64,000 nt of DNA from Cerasicoccus sp. TK19100 (lineage in GTDB: Bacteria; Verrucomicrobiota; Verrucomicrobiia; Opitutales; Cerasicoccaceae). Every line of letters starts with the position of its first letter. Within the stretch, counting starts at the first letter, position 1. Shown here in pieces: positions 26,122-35,618 of the stretch. A model generated the notes under the pieces. It saw nothing but the letters and a program-made list of their open reading frames with translations. It did no database searches and was not told the origin of the DNA. The stretch lies in NCBI RefSeq assembly GCF_027257155.1, contig NZ_JAPWDU010000001.1:496001-560000 (forward strand). The letters are read 5' to 3'. Position numbers and translations under genes: made by a program.

Positions 26122-28305
26122 ATGAAATTTCGCCCCATACTGCTGGCATGGTTCCTTTTGCTGGGCGCAACGCTCAGCATGGGCGGCGGCGCGTGGTGGC
26201 TGCTCAATCGCGAGGCCGACCGTGTCGACGCGCTGGCCAATGTCTCGTTGGCCAACAGCGCAGCGTCCGTCGCCGAGAGCGTGGACTTGCTGATGGAGGA
26301 AATTCGCGGCGGCGTGATGGACGGCCTGCTGGCGGCGCGTCAATCTCCCCAGCCAAGGAATGGCCTTGCCGAGCTTGTCGCGAATAATCCCTACGTCCAG
26401 GTGGGTTTTTACTTTCGCGGCGAGGACGGCGTGACCACCTGGTATGGCGAGCGCGGTGATGCTCCCAGCCCGGCGGAAATCCAGGGCGGAAGCGGCTACC
26501 CCTGGAGTATGGATGAGTCCGAGAAAGGGGCCTACCAAGCGCGCGCCCAAGAGTTTAGCCAAATGCTGCGGGATTCCTTTGACGACGGTGCCAACGTAAG
26601 CCCCACGCGGCGCCAGGTCATCCCCCAGGCGCCGACCGACGTGATCGAGTCCAACGTCCGGCAGCTCAAGGAGGAGTCTGCTCAGGTGGAGGAGCCCGAG
26701 GCGCAGCAGGCGGACTATGCCGGCTACAACAGCAAGTCCGCCGCTCTGAGGCGCCAACGCGAATCCGTTCGTTTTCTTAACGATGAGAACGTTAACGCCG
26801 TGCTTTTTCAAAAGCCGGTGGTGATCCCCGCCGTGCCGGAGCGGGGCTTTTCGGGCACGCCAGAGGCCACGGATCAGGCGGAGGAATCGGGCGGCAGGAG
26901 CTCGCAAGCCCAGCAATTTGCCGCGCTGCCGGCCGTGGCTGATCGGTCAGCCAATGTAGCCCAAGGCGAATATGGGGATGCAGTCGATGCCGATACCGAG
27001 GCGCAGACTCTCGCTATCATGGATAGCTTCCGCTATCAAAAGGATGAGCTGACTCCGGCCGACATTTTTGTGGGGTCCGATCAGGATGCCGCTTACGCGA
27101 AGTTGCTCCAAGGCAATGATCAGTCTCAACTGATTGAGCTAGCCCGCCGCCTGCAGTTTTTCACGCCGCAGGCCGCGCGCAGTGGTTGGCTCAGCCGCGA
27201 TATTGCCGGAGAAAAACAATGGCTGGCCTGGGTCGATTTACCGGGGCAGGAAAACATCCTTGGAGCTTGGTTGAACCGGGAAACGCTGATCGCCGAAATG
27301 GCGAAGACGATCAGCATCAGCCAGCAGAGCGATGTGCAGTTTGCCCTCATCGATGACGCCGGTCAGCGCGTGGCGGGCGATAATGGCGAACGCTACATGA
27401 GCTCACGCAAGGTCACGCCCGCGCTCACGCTGGATGTCGGAGCCGCGCTCCCGGGCTGGCGGATTGAGGCCTACCCGGCGACCAATGCCAATCCGTTTGG
27501 CCGCGGCTTCCGCTTGCTGGGGGGGATGGCGGTGGTTGGGCTGAGTCTGGCGATCCTGCTGGGGGGCAGCCTGCTCATGTGGCAATCCCAGCGCGACGCC
27601 CTGGAGGCCCAACGCAAGACGACTTTCGTGGCCAACGTCTCGCACGAACTGAAGACGCCGCTGACGAGCATCCGCCTGTTTGCTGAGATGCTTTATGATG
27701 GCCGCGCGGGAGACGAGGCCAAGCGCCTGCGCTACCTGCAAACAATGCTCAACGAAACGCAGCGCCTCACACGGCTCGTCAACAACGTGCTCGACTTCAG
27801 CCGACTTGAGCGCGGGCGTCGGGATTTTCAACATGAGTCGGTGGACGTCGGTCGCGCCGTGGAGGACATGCTTGAGATGCAGCGCGACCGTTTGAGCGGG
27901 GAGGGGCTCGCGCTGGAGTTTAAGCCGCCGTCGGAGCCAATTCAGGCCGAGGTGGACCGTGACGCGCTGGAGCAGATATTGCTCAACCTGCTGGACAACG
28001 CCGCGAAATACGCCAACTCCGGCGAGCGCGCGGTGGTCTCCCTGGCCCGCGAAAATAATGGGTGGCACCTGAGCGTATGTGACTTCGGGCCGGGGATTCC
28101 CGCCCGGGAGCGGCAGCAGGTCTTTGAAGCCTTTCACCGCATCGACGACCGGCTGACTGCGGACCGTCCCGGCTGTGGCCTTGGCCTGAGCATTGCCGCG
28201 CGCCTCGCCGAGGGGATGGGAGGCCGCCTGCACCTGGCTGAAAACGATCCGCAAGGCTGCTGTTTTTCTTTAATCGTATCTGCGAAAGATTCCGCCCATG
28301 TCTGA
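26122..28305 (+). CDS. Membrane sensor histidine kinase with a large periplasmic domain
   Basis: This is the sensor of a two-component pair. A membrane segment lies at residues 5-28. A second lies near 455-480 (GMAVVGLSLAILLGGSLLMW). Between them is an unusually long periplasmic part of about 420 residues with an acidic, Gln/Glu-rich low-complexity stretch. His508 is in the HisKA box FVANVSHELKTPLTSIRLF. The HATPase domain has NLLDNAAKYANSG, CDFGPGIPARE and GCGLGLSI, the N, G1 and G2 boxes. The gene overlaps its response regulator by eight bases. The signal is unknown. Confidence 0.92.
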   Translation: MKFRPILLAWFLLLGATLSMGGGAWWLLNREADRVDALANVSLANSAASVAESVDLLMEEIRGGVMDGLLAARQSPQPRNGLAELVANNPYVQVGFYFRGEDGVTTWYGERGDAPSPAEIQGGSGYPWSMDESEKGAYQARAQEFSQMLRDSFDDGANVSPTRRQVIPQAPTDVIESNVRQLKEESAQVEEPEAQQADYAGYNSKSAALRRQRESVRFLNDENVNAVLFQKPVVIPAVPERGFSGTPEATDQAEESGGRSSQAQQFAALPAVADRSANVAQGEYGDAVDADTEAQTLAIMDSFRYQKDELTPADIFVGSDQDAAYAKLLQGNDQSQLIELARRLQFFTPQAARSGWLSRDIAGEKQWLAWVDLPGQENILGAWLNRETLIAEMAKTISISQQSDVQFALIDDAGQRVAGDNGERYMSSRKVTPALTLDVGAALPGWRIEAYPATNANPFGRGFRLLGGMAVVGLSLAILLGGSLLMWQSQRDALEAQRKTTFVANVSHELKTPLTSIRLFAEMLYDGRAGDEAKRLRYLQTMLNETQRLTRLVNNVLDFSRLERGRRDFQHESVDVGRAVEDMLEMQRDRLSGEGLALEFKPPSEPIQAEVDRDALEQILLNLLDNAAKYANSGERAVVSLARENNGWHLSVCDFGPGIPARERQQVFEAFHRIDDRLTADRPGCGLGLSIAARLAEGMGGRLHLAENDPQGCCFSLIVSAKDSAHV

Positions 28306-29011
28306 CGAAAAAACCATCCTTGTGGCCGAAGACGACGCCAGCATCCGCCTGGGCTTGGTCGATACGCTGGAGAGCGAGGGCTACGACATTCTGGAGGCCG
28401 CCAATGGCGAGGAAGCCGTCGCGCTGTTTCAAGACCACTCGCCGGATCTCGTGCTGCTCGACATCATGATGCCGCGTCTCAGCGGCTACGATGTCTGCCG
28501 GGAAATCCGCAAGACCAACGCCGCCGTGCCGGTGCTCATGCTTAGCGCCAAGAGCGAGGAGATCGACAAAGTGCTTGGCCTGGAGCTTGGCGCGGATGAC
28601 TACATTACCAAGCCTTTCGGCATGCGTGAGCTGTTGGCCCGTGTGGCGGCTGCGATCCGGCGCAGTCGGGTGGTGCCCAAGGTGGAGGAGGCCGAGGCCC
28701 CTGCGCGGATTCGTTTTGGCCTGGCCGAACTGGATACTGGCTTGCGTCAGCTTTGGCGGGATGGTGCGGAGACGCCGTTGACCCAGCTGGAGTACAAGCT
28801 GCTGATCGCTTTTTACGAGCACCCCGACCGCGCGCTGAGCCGGGATTTCCTGCTTAATGCGGCCTGGGGAATTGATTATCTGGGGACCACGCGCACGCTC
28901 GATCAGCACGTTTCCCAACTGCGCCGCAAGATCGAGGCAGACTCGGCCAAGCCGCAGTTTTTACTCACGGTGCATGGCTACGGCTACCGTTATAAACCAC
29001 AGTCTGAGTAA
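28298..29011 (+). CDS. OmpR/PhoB-family response regulator
   Basis: The receiver domain carries the acidic pair Glu11-Asp12 and Asp13, phospho-acceptor Asp55 in LVLLDIMMPR, a Ser/Thr-type switch (LMLSAKSE) and the conserved Lys in GADDYITKPFGMRELLARV. The C-terminal winged helix is of OmpR type: TQLEYKLLIAFYEHPDRALS, then RTLDQHVSQLRRKIE and LTVHGYGYRYK. It is the cognate regulator of the overlapping kinase. No target can be named. Confidence 0.94.
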   Translation: MSDEKTILVAEDDASIRLGLVDTLESEGYDILEAANGEEAVALFQDHSPDLVLLDIMMPRLSGYDVCREIRKTNAAVPVLMLSAKSEEIDKVLGLELGADDYITKPFGMRELLARVAAAIRRSRVVPKVEEAEAPARIRFGLAELDTGLRQLWRDGAETPLTQLEYKLLIAFYEHPDRALSRDFLLNAAWGIDYLGTTRTLDQHVSQLRRKIEADSAKPQFLLTVHGYGYRYKPQSE

Positions 29012-29022
29012 AATGGTTCTTC

Positions 29023-29718
29023 GTGCTTGGATTTTATTCCTGCACGGGTAATGTGGCCCCTAAATTGCCTACCAACGACCACCTTGTGAACGCCGCAACC
29101 ACAGATCGTACCAAGCCTTGCGCCCAGTTTGACCATCTGGTGCTGGCCTCGGCGTCGCCGCGCCGCAGCTTCCTGCTGGAGCAGTTGGGTGTGCGCTTTA
29201 CGGTCTGCCCGGCCAACGTTGAGGAGCACGAAGAGCCCGACAGCTGCCCGCGCGAAACCGTGCTGCACAATGCGCGGATCAAGGCCGAGCACGTGGCCCG
29301 CCAGCACCCGGATCAGCTCGTGCTCGGCAGTGACACCACGGTGGCCCTGGATGACGAAGTCCTCCACAAGCCGGCTACCATGGAAGCCGCTTTCGACATG
29401 CTGGCTAAGCTCTCCGGGCGCACGCACACCGTTTACACCGGCGTGTGCCTGCGCGCGATCGATGGTGGCGTCGATGAAGCGCATTTTGTGACTAGCGAGG
29501 TGACCTTTCACTCGCTGAACCGCGATGACATTGCCGCGTATTTTCAGGTCGTGAACCCGCTCGACAAAGCCGGTGCCTACGGCATCCAGGAAGGCCGGGA
29601 AATGATCATTGCGAACCTCAAGGGATCACTGAACAACGTGATGGGCCTGCCGACTGAATTTTTACGCGAACGACTCGAAGCGCTCCAGCTTTGGTCGCAA
29701 CTGGAGGCCGTCCGATGA
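29023..29718 (+). CDS. maf: Maf-like nucleoside triphosphate pyrophosphatase
   Basis: Maf proteins hydrolyse non-canonical or modified nucleotides. The signature LVLASASPRRSFLLEQLG is intact, with the P-loop-like SPRR; VLGSDTTVALDDEVLHKP and DKAGAYGIQE complete the active site. The likely start is a GTG at 29023 or a downstream alternative, because about 37 residues precede the conserved core. It follows the response regulator by 11 bases and overlaps the next gene (ATGA). Confidence 0.9.
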   Translation: MLGFYSCTGNVAPKLPTNDHLVNAATTDRTKPCAQFDHLVLASASPRRSFLLEQLGVRFTVCPANVEEHEEPDSCPRETVLHNARIKAEHVARQHPDQLVLGSDTTVALDDEVLHKPATMEAAFDMLAKLSGRTHTVYTGVCLRAIDGGVDEAHFVTSEVTFHSLNRDDIAAYFQVVNPLDKAGAYGIQEGREMIIANLKGSLNNVMGLPTEFLRERLEALQLWSQLEAVR

Positions 29719-30986
29719 GCGCGCTTCAAGAGCCGCCCAGGAAGCCGCAGCGCAGCGAATGGCCGCGTTGGACCGAGGACAAAGCCGGCGACAAGCAGCG
29801 CAAGGTAACGGTGCCCGTCGGCCTGGCCGTGACGGTGCTGATTCACCTGCTGGCCATTGGTCTGTTTCCTTGGAACGAGATCGGCATTATCGAGAAGGAG
29901 CGCCCACAGAATCCGCCGCTGGAGGTGGAGTTCCTCCCGCCACCGCCGCAGATGCCGGAGTTTGTCGAGGCCAACCCGATGGCCCCGGAGGAAAAGTCCG
30001 ACACGGACAAGATTTCGTTCCAGGATCAAGTAGCCGCGCAGGAAGTGCCTGACCCAACGCAGGACAACGACACGCCCGCCGTCGATGGCGAGGAACTGGA
30101 GTCGGAAAAAATCGTGAGTGGTGACCTAACCGCCCAGCCCGGCCCATCCGCGCCGGAAATGATGTCGGAACCCGCGCCTGATATGCCCGCTACCCAGCAG
30201 CCCGAGGAACAGCAGCAGGAGATGGCGGAGCAACAGGAACCGCAGGAAGAGCAGCCTACCGAGCAGCAGGAGCAGCCGGAAGAGCCAGCGGAGAAAACCG
30301 TCGAGGCCGAGGAGCCGCAGTATTTAGACCAGGAAATTGCTGAGACCGAACCGGGAATGGATAAGGCCGAGGCACTCGAAGTCGAGGAGGAACCCACGGC
30401 AGAGGAGGGCATTCTCGCCGCGACCGAAACCGGAGAGGCGGAAGTGCAAGTAGAAGAGACGGTCGAGGAAACCGCCCAGCCTGAAAAGGCCGACAACAGC
30501 CGCGTGCAAGTTTACATGGAAGAGGTCATGGTCACCGACGCGGCCCAGCAGGCAGCGCCTTCCAGTGAGCCGCGTCCGCAGGCCCGTCCGCGTTTGAACT
30601 TTGTGCAGACGACCTCGGGGCCGCTCAAGCGCGAGCAGCGCGCCAGCAACCGTGTCGGCGCTATCGCGGTCGATGCGAAGTTTGATAAGTTTGGTGCTTA
30701 TTTGCAGCGCATGATTGAGGCCATCGATTTGCAGTGGCAGATTCTGGTGCGCTCGCAGTCGACGATCATGGCTGATCTGGGCTCGCGCGTGGTGGTCCGC
30801 TACACGATCAACCAGCAGGGTGAGATCACCAACATGGAGGTGCTCTTTTCCAGCGCCAGCCGATCTGCGACCGCGATTTGCGTGGAGGCCATTCAGTCGC
30901 GCGCGCCCTTTGGGATTTGGACCCAGGAGATGGTCCGCACGCTGGGCGAAAGCCAGAACATCACCATCACCTATTACTTCCGATGA
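29715..30986 (+). CDS. TonB/TolA-like energy-transducing protein
   Basis: It has the TonB layout. A short cytoplasmic N terminus precedes one membrane anchor at about residues 33-51 (PVGLAVTVLIHLLAIGLFPW). A 250-residue periplasmic linker rich in Pro, Glu and Gln follows. The C-terminal alpha/beta domain (about 320-423) carries GSRVVVRYTINQQGEITNME. Such proteins link the proton-motive force to outer-membrane receptors. No ExbB or ExbD is present in the window. The start overlaps the maf stop and the stop overlaps the next start, both as ATGA. Confidence 0.75.
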   Translation: MSALQEPPRKPQRSEWPRWTEDKAGDKQRKVTVPVGLAVTVLIHLLAIGLFPWNEIGIIEKERPQNPPLEVEFLPPPPQMPEFVEANPMAPEEKSDTDKISFQDQVAAQEVPDPTQDNDTPAVDGEELESEKIVSGDLTAQPGPSAPEMMSEPAPDMPATQQPEEQQQEMAEQQEPQEEQPTEQQEQPEEPAEKTVEAEEPQYLDQEIAETEPGMDKAEALEVEEEPTAEEGILAATETGEAEVQVEETVEETAQPEKADNSRVQVYMEEVMVTDAAQQAAPSSEPRPQARPRLNFVQTTSGPLKREQRASNRVGAIAVDAKFDKFGAYLQRMIEAIDLQWQILVRSQSTIMADLGSRVVVRYTINQQGEITNMEVLFSSASRSATAICVEAIQSRAPFGIWTQEMVRTLGESQNITITYYFR

Positions 30987-31888
30987 GCGACGCAAACGCC
31001 ACAGATTGGCTGCCCTGGGGGAAGGGGGTGCGGCTTGTTGGTAGCCACCCATGCGGGCTGCTTGCCGTGGAAAAGCCGATTGGCGCGCTGTCGCACCCCA
31101 ATGAGGATGCACCGGAGGACCGCGAGCGCTCCTTGCTGATCGCCGACTACGACCACGAGCGCGAGTGCTATCATGGCTTTCCCAATGAAAGCGCGCCAAG
31201 AGAAGTTTACCTGCTGCACCGACTGGACTCGGCGACATCTGGCGTGATCCTGCTCGCGATCAACCGTGAAGTCGCCGAGGCGATTAAGCTGCGTTTTCAA
31301 TCCCACGATGTGGAGAAAACTTATCTGGCCGTGGTGAAGGGGCAGGGGCGTCCGGGCATGCACGGCCTGTGGGTTGATTTGCTGGAGAAAGGTCACCGCG
31401 GTGGGCGTCGTGGCCCGGTATATGCGGCGGCAGGCAAGGCCTCCCAGGCGCGGACCGCTTATAAGTGGGAGCGTAATGATTCTTACCATTTTGGCATGGC
31501 GCTGATGCGGCTGAACCCACAGACGGGGCGTACGCATCAACTGCGCTACCAGTGCATGAAGAACGGCATGCCGATCGTGGGTGACCGTAACTACGGCGAC
31601 TTTAACTTTAACCGAAAGGTCAAAGCCGCCACGGGCCAGCGTCGGCTCTTTCTGCATGCGTCTAAGATCGAGATTCGTTTCCCCTTTGGTGGCGATGTGG
31701 TGCGCTTTACCGCGGAGGCCCCGCTGCCCGAGGAATTTGCCGGACTGCTCGGGGGCAACGAAGAATGGGTCAAGCACCTGACGCGCAAACCAACCCCCGG
31801 CGAGATGGCGGAAATGCGCCGCTCAAAGATACGGGATTCGATTCGCGGCGTTCATGCCAAGAAGATGAGCCGCCGCCGCCGTCATTAA
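30983..31888 (+). CDS. RluA-family pseudouridine synthase
   Basis: It isomerises uridine to pseudouridine in RNA. The catalytic Asp lies in the family motif LLHRLDSATSGV. TGRTHQLRYQC and PIVGDRNYGD are the other RluA blocks. It lacks an S4 domain, starting directly with the catalytic core. The C terminus is a basic, RNA-binding-like tail (RGVHAKKMSRRRRH). The target base is unknown. It is translationally coupled to the TonB-like gene and sits four bases before ribE. Confidence 0.9.
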   Translation: MSDANATDWLPWGKGVRLVGSHPCGLLAVEKPIGALSHPNEDAPEDRERSLLIADYDHERECYHGFPNESAPREVYLLHRLDSATSGVILLAINREVAEAIKLRFQSHDVEKTYLAVVKGQGRPGMHGLWVDLLEKGHRGGRRGPVYAAAGKASQARTAYKWERNDSYHFGMALMRLNPQTGRTHQLRYQCMKNGMPIVGDRNYGDFNFNRKVKAATGQRRLFLHASKIEIRFPFGGDVVRFTAEAPLPEEFAGLLGGNEEWVKHLTRKPTPGEMAEMRRSKIRDSIRGVHAKKMSRRRRH

Positions 31889-31892
31889 TTTT

Positions 31893-32495
31893 ATGTTTAC
31901 TGGAATAGTAGAGGAAACGGGAGTCGTAGTCTCCTTCACCGAAGGCGCTGAGAGCTGGCGCTTGGTCATTCGCGCCGATTTGGTCGTCGACGATTTGGGC
32001 ATTGGCGACAGCCTGGCTTGCAACGGCTGCTGCCTGACGCTTATTGAGAAAAATGGCCAGGAGCTCACGTTCGACCTGCTCGATGAAACCGTGCGCCTGA
32101 CTTCGCTGGCGGGACTCAAGCCCGGCTCGCTGATCAACTTGGAGCGTAGCTTGGCGGCCAACGGGCGTTTCGGCGGGCATGTCGTCTCAGGCCATGTCGA
32201 CGCGACCGGTGAGATCCTCGATTTCGAGCCGCGTGGCAAAAACCACTACCTGCGCGTCTCCGCACCCGAAGCGTTCCGCCAATACCTGGTTTACAAGGGC
32301 AGCATCGCCATCGACGGCATGTCGCTCACGGTGGCGGAGGTGCACGACGACAGCTTGGCCGTATGGCTGATCCCGCACACCCTCGAAGTGACGAACTTAA
32401 AGGAGCGTGTCGCTGGTGATCGCGTGAATTTGGAGTTCGACCTGCTGGCCAAATACGTGGAGCGCCAGATGGTTTTCCGCCAAGAGGCCCAGTAG
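31893..32495 (+). CDS. ribE: Riboflavin synthase (alpha subunit)
   Basis: It dismutates two 6,7-dimethyl-8-ribityllumazines into riboflavin. The N terminus MFTGIVEETGVV is diagnostic. The two tandem lumazine-binding barrels are visible: the first with CNGCCLTL and HVVSGHVDATG, the second with YLVYKGSIAIDGMSLTV. The 200 residues match the family. Only four bases separate it from the pseudouridine synthase, leaving no room for an FMN riboswitch. It is the last protein gene before tRNA-Ser. Confidence 0.95.
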   Translation: MFTGIVEETGVVVSFTEGAESWRLVIRADLVVDDLGIGDSLACNGCCLTLIEKNGQELTFDLLDETVRLTSLAGLKPGSLINLERSLAANGRFGGHVVSGHVDATGEILDFEPRGKNHYLRVSAPEAFRQYLVYKGSIAIDGMSLTVAEVHDDSLAVWLIPHTLEVTNLKERVAGDRVNLEFDLLAKYVERQMVFRQEAQ

Positions 32496-32570
32496 CGACT
32501 CGGCAAAACAACAGAATTTCGCTATTGCAATTTTTGCCACTAACCATGTGTTAAGATGTTTTTCTCGGAT

Positions 32571-32660
32571 GGAGAAGTGCCAGAGTGGCCGAATGGGACT
32601 GACTCGAAATCAGTTGACGCGGCAACGTGTCCGGGGGTTCGAATCCCTCCTTCTCCGCCA
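32571..32660 (+). tRNA. tRNA-Ser (anticodon CGA)
   Basis: A 90-base class II tRNA. The acceptor stem pairs GGAGAAG with CTTCTCC. The anticodon stem GACTGA/TCAGTT encloses loop CTCGAAA with anticodon CGA at 32605-32607, which reads UCG. It has a long variable arm, a T arm with GGTTCGAATCC, discriminator G and an encoded CCA end. Confidence 0.95.
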
Positions 32661-33001
32661 ATACCAATGATTTATGGATTTTGTTGGTAGTTGAATGTTG
32701 GCTTAGTGACAACCTTAGTGCTAGATAGAAGGCATTGCGCGCGACGAATGCCTTGAGCCTGTTGAAGGGCTTGTGCGGGCTTCCATTTGGCTAATGCACT
32801 ATTGCATGCCCGATGATTGGGAGAGCTTTGATACTGCGATACTCAAGCGTGTGTCGCTACGTTTTTTTGCGCTAGTTTCGCGGGGTAGTAACCATCTGTC
32901 AGGGAGCGGTCGTTGAAGGTCCCAATCGCACGCCGAATTACCTAATGGGCATCTTAGGTAGGTGTTAGCACCAACCGCTTATCGGATGGCTCAATGATTG
33001 A
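32661..33001. other. Non-coding interval after tRNA-Ser
   Basis: About 340 bases of mixed composition separate the tRNA from the first carbohydrate gene. I see no open frame of credible length, no integrase remnant and no copy of the tRNA 3' end. It marks the change from core genes to the carbohydrate region. Confidence 0.6.
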
Positions 33002-34801
33002 TTAGGCTGGTTGAGTCGCTACTGCAAATCCAGCGCTAGGGATCTCGATCATCTGTATCGCAGCACTATTGTCGAGCGTTGCATGCCCCACGATATCCCC
33101 CTTGCAATCGTGGACTTGCAAGGTCTGCGTCGTGTTGCAGCCGTTGTATTCAATGTAGAGAGCGGGCTGACTGGTTGCGTTTACGAGGGTCAGATTGCGG
33201 CTCGCGGTGGACGCCGATATCTCAGCAATGTGTTTGTCCTGATAGATTGCGACCAGGTGCTCTTGCTCGTTCTCGATGTGGACTGAAGGATAGAGGTTGA
33301 GCGGCTGTGTGGGATTTAAATTTCCATGCATGAGCAGCTCTTTACGCTGTCGCCAAAATTGTAAGAAAGTCGCGAGCATTTGCTCGTGATCTGCGGGAAT
33401 CGCGCCTTTTTTGACCGAGATTTGCGGGACAGAAAATAGCGTTGCCCAGAGCTGCATCGCGGCGCGCTCGACGGACTCATTTGGGTTCCACATGACCATG
33501 TCTGAATGGACTGCAGTATTGCCGGAGAGCAGGCGGAGATCGATGGTGCGCGTGAGGTTACTCAGGGCATCATTCGGGCAGTCATGGGCGCGGAAGATGT
33601 TGCCATACTTGCGCATGGCCGGGCCGATGTATGCTTGGCGAAATTCAATCAGGATCTCTGGCTTGAGTTCGCGTAGTTGACTCATGATCGCGGTGAACAA
33701 CCGGTCGGCGGCGGCGGGCACGGAGACCATGTCGGCTGTTTCGTCGTCGGCTGTCACTGGTTTTTCCGCGGTAAAGCGGTCGACGAAATCAAGCTTTAGT
33801 CCATCGATGTTCCAGTCTTCCACGGCACTGCGATAGCAGTCGATAATCATTTGGCGAACCGATGCGAAGCGGGGGTCCAGGCAGGCTGCGGAGCCGACCG
33901 GTTCCTTGAGGAGCGTCTTGTTTTGGTAGGATGCCCAAACCTGACTCTTCGGGCCGATGAATGGAACCGAGAACCAGACGAGATACTGCATGCCTAGTTC
34001 GCGAACGTTAGCGACGTGACCGCGGAAGTCCGGAAACTTACTTTGGGCAATTTCCCAATCGCCACAAAATGCATAGCCCTTGTTGTTGTCTTCGGTTTGC
34101 CAGCCATCGTCGAGGATGACTGTTTTACAGCCCAGTTCGTTGGACCATTGGCAATTCGCTTCGACTTCCGCCGCACTTAGTTTTTGATGGAAGCTATACC
34201 ACGTGGAGTAAACGGGCTCGTAGGCTGACTCCGGAACGGGGGCCGGCTTATAGGGCGGCATGGCGCTCCACCATTGGCCTATGGCGGCGATGGCTTGATG
34301 GTAGGGGGTTGGTCGTTCGTCGACCCGAATGGTGATCTCGTAAGAATCAATTTCCGGCCATTCGGAATCGAAGAGAACGATACGACAGTTGATCGATGAG
34401 TCTTCCTCTTCAACCTGGGTGCGAATGCCAATCGGGTTGATCGCATCGGAGAGTGCGAAGGTGTGACGATTGTCACCTTGTGCAGAGAAAAATGCGACTA
34501 CGGGTGCGCCAAGGGTTGCATACGTTTTGATGGTGGTGACCCAGTTGGCGGTGAGAGATCGGTCGGCACCAATCGTCGGGTGCCACTTGCCGGCGACGTC
34601 AAGGATCGGCACGAACCAGTCGATTTGAATTGGCGGAGGTTTGATTGTTTGCCCGAAATCGATCCGGATGTGGTAGTCGAAAAGATTGGGCTCGATCTCT
34701 TCCGCAGTGACAGTAGCCGTGAAAGCGGATTGGTTATCGACGGCGCGAATGGAGTCTTGCTTGATTCGATCAGGCGAGGTTGCGACGAGAGTTTGGCTCA
34801 T
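33002..34801 (-). CDS. GH36-type alpha-galactosidase-like glycoside hydrolase
   Basis: This 599-residue retaining glycosidase of clan GH-D has no signal peptide, so it is probably cytoplasmic. An N-terminal beta domain of about 200 residues precedes the TIM barrel. The barrel shows YSTWYSFHQ, CKTVILDDGWQ, then DGLKLDFVD with Asp338 as nucleophile by family analogy, and the acid/base region RAHDCPNDAL. Family members hydrolyse alpha-galactosides and related bonds. It is the last gene of a three-gene minus-strand operon, 41 bases after the DUF1961-like gene. Confidence 0.82.
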   Translation of the reverse strand: MSQTLVATSPDRIKQDSIRAVDNQSAFTATVTAEEIEPNLFDYHIRIDFGQTIKPPPIQIDWFVPILDVAGKWHPTIGADRSLTANWVTTIKTYATLGAPVVAFFSAQGDNRHTFALSDAINPIGIRTQVEEEDSSINCRIVLFDSEWPEIDSYEITIRVDERPTPYHQAIAAIGQWWSAMPPYKPAPVPESAYEPVYSTWYSFHQKLSAAEVEANCQWSNELGCKTVILDDGWQTEDNNKGYAFCGDWEIAQSKFPDFRGHVANVRELGMQYLVWFSVPFIGPKSQVWASYQNKTLLKEPVGSAACLDPRFASVRQMIIDCYRSAVEDWNIDGLKLDFVDRFTAEKPVTADDETADMVSVPAAADRLFTAIMSQLRELKPEILIEFRQAYIGPAMRKYGNIFRAHDCPNDALSNLTRTIDLRLLSGNTAVHSDMVMWNPNESVERAAMQLWATLFSVPQISVKKGAIPADHEQMLATFLQFWRQRKELLMHGNLNPTQPLNLYPSVHIENEQEHLVAIYQDKHIAEISASTASRNLTLVNATSQPALYIEYNGCNTTQTLQVHDCKGDIVGHATLDNSAAIQMIEIPSAGFAVATQPA

Positions 34802-34842
34802 GGATGAGAAAATGAGTGTAAATGAAGTCGGGCTTTCAGTAT

Positions 34843-35613
34843 TTACTCGGGGGCACTTTCATTGAGCGGATAGACGGACAGCCTTTCGTATTGGGCCCAG
34901 TGTGTGTGGTCCATTTGGCGGAGCCCAATCCAGCCTTCGTGATTCCAAATTGGGCCGTTGCTAGTGCCGTCGTCGATGTGTTCAAGCGCGGGTTGGCCAT
35001 CGACATAATAGCGGATGATGCCGCTCTTTTTGTAAATGCCCACGCGGTGAAAGTTGTCGGTTTGATCGTTGGAAATTGGATCGCTGCCGCTACCGAGTAA
35101 TGCGAAGCCTTTGTTCTTTCTGAGGTTCGATGCATGGCGATCTCCGCTCCAGTAGGACAGGTGGTAGCCGTTTAAGTCTCCGCTGTGATATTGTTTAAAG
35201 GTTCCATCGCGTGTGGCGAGTTGTGGGTCGTCAATCGCTTCACCGTGGATACCTCTTGTGCTGAAAAACACAATCGCGAGCCCCTGCTGTTTGTTCTTCG
35301 GTTTAAAGTCAAACTCCAGATAGAAATCCTCGGGGATTGGTTTCTTTAACCAAGCGACCAAGTGATTGCCTTTCGCGGGTTTCGTATTTTTGCCAACGCT
35401 TTTTAAGACTAATTTGCCCTCCTCGATGAGCATGGACTGGCCACCCTCAAGTGACCAATCCTGTAACGTATTACTGGAGTCGAACTCCGTGGCATAAACT
35501 GGGTTTTCCCAGTCGATGCCTTCGAGGTGGTTGGACGGGCTGGTCGCCTGACCATGAGCGGCGGTCCCTGCCATGATGATCGCGGCGGCAATGAGAATCT
35601 TCAGCATGCCCAT
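34843..35613 (-). CDS. Secreted DUF1961-like (YesU-type) jelly-roll protein
   Basis: The 256-residue product has a signal peptide (MLKILIAAAIIMAGTAAHGQ) and a concanavalin-like beta sandwich with YLEFDFKPKNKQQGLAIVFF and GYHLSYWSGDRHASNLRKNK. The layout resembles the DUF1961/YesU family, whose Bacillus member sits in a rhamnogalacturonan cluster. Enzyme activity is unproven in the family. It lies five bases after the PEP-CTERM gene and 41 before the GH36 gene, all on one strand. The family call rests on visual resemblance. Confidence 0.65.
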   Translation of the reverse strand: MGMLKILIAAAIIMAGTAAHGQATSPSNHLEGIDWENPVYATEFDSSNTLQDWSLEGGQSMLIEEGKLVLKSVGKNTKPAKGNHLVAWLKKPIPEDFYLEFDFKPKNKQQGLAIVFFSTRGIHGEAIDDPQLATRDGTFKQYHSGDLNGYHLSYWSGDRHASNLRKNKGFALLGSGSDPISNDQTDNFHRVGIYKKSGIIRYYVDGQPALEHIDDGTSNGPIWNHEGWIGLRQMDHTHWAQYERLSVYPLNESAPE

Positions 35614-35618
35614 TGTGG

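Noticed and set aside
31840-31895. FMN riboswitch upstream of ribE
   Set aside because: Only four bases separate the upstream gene from ribE, so there is no space for the aptamer.
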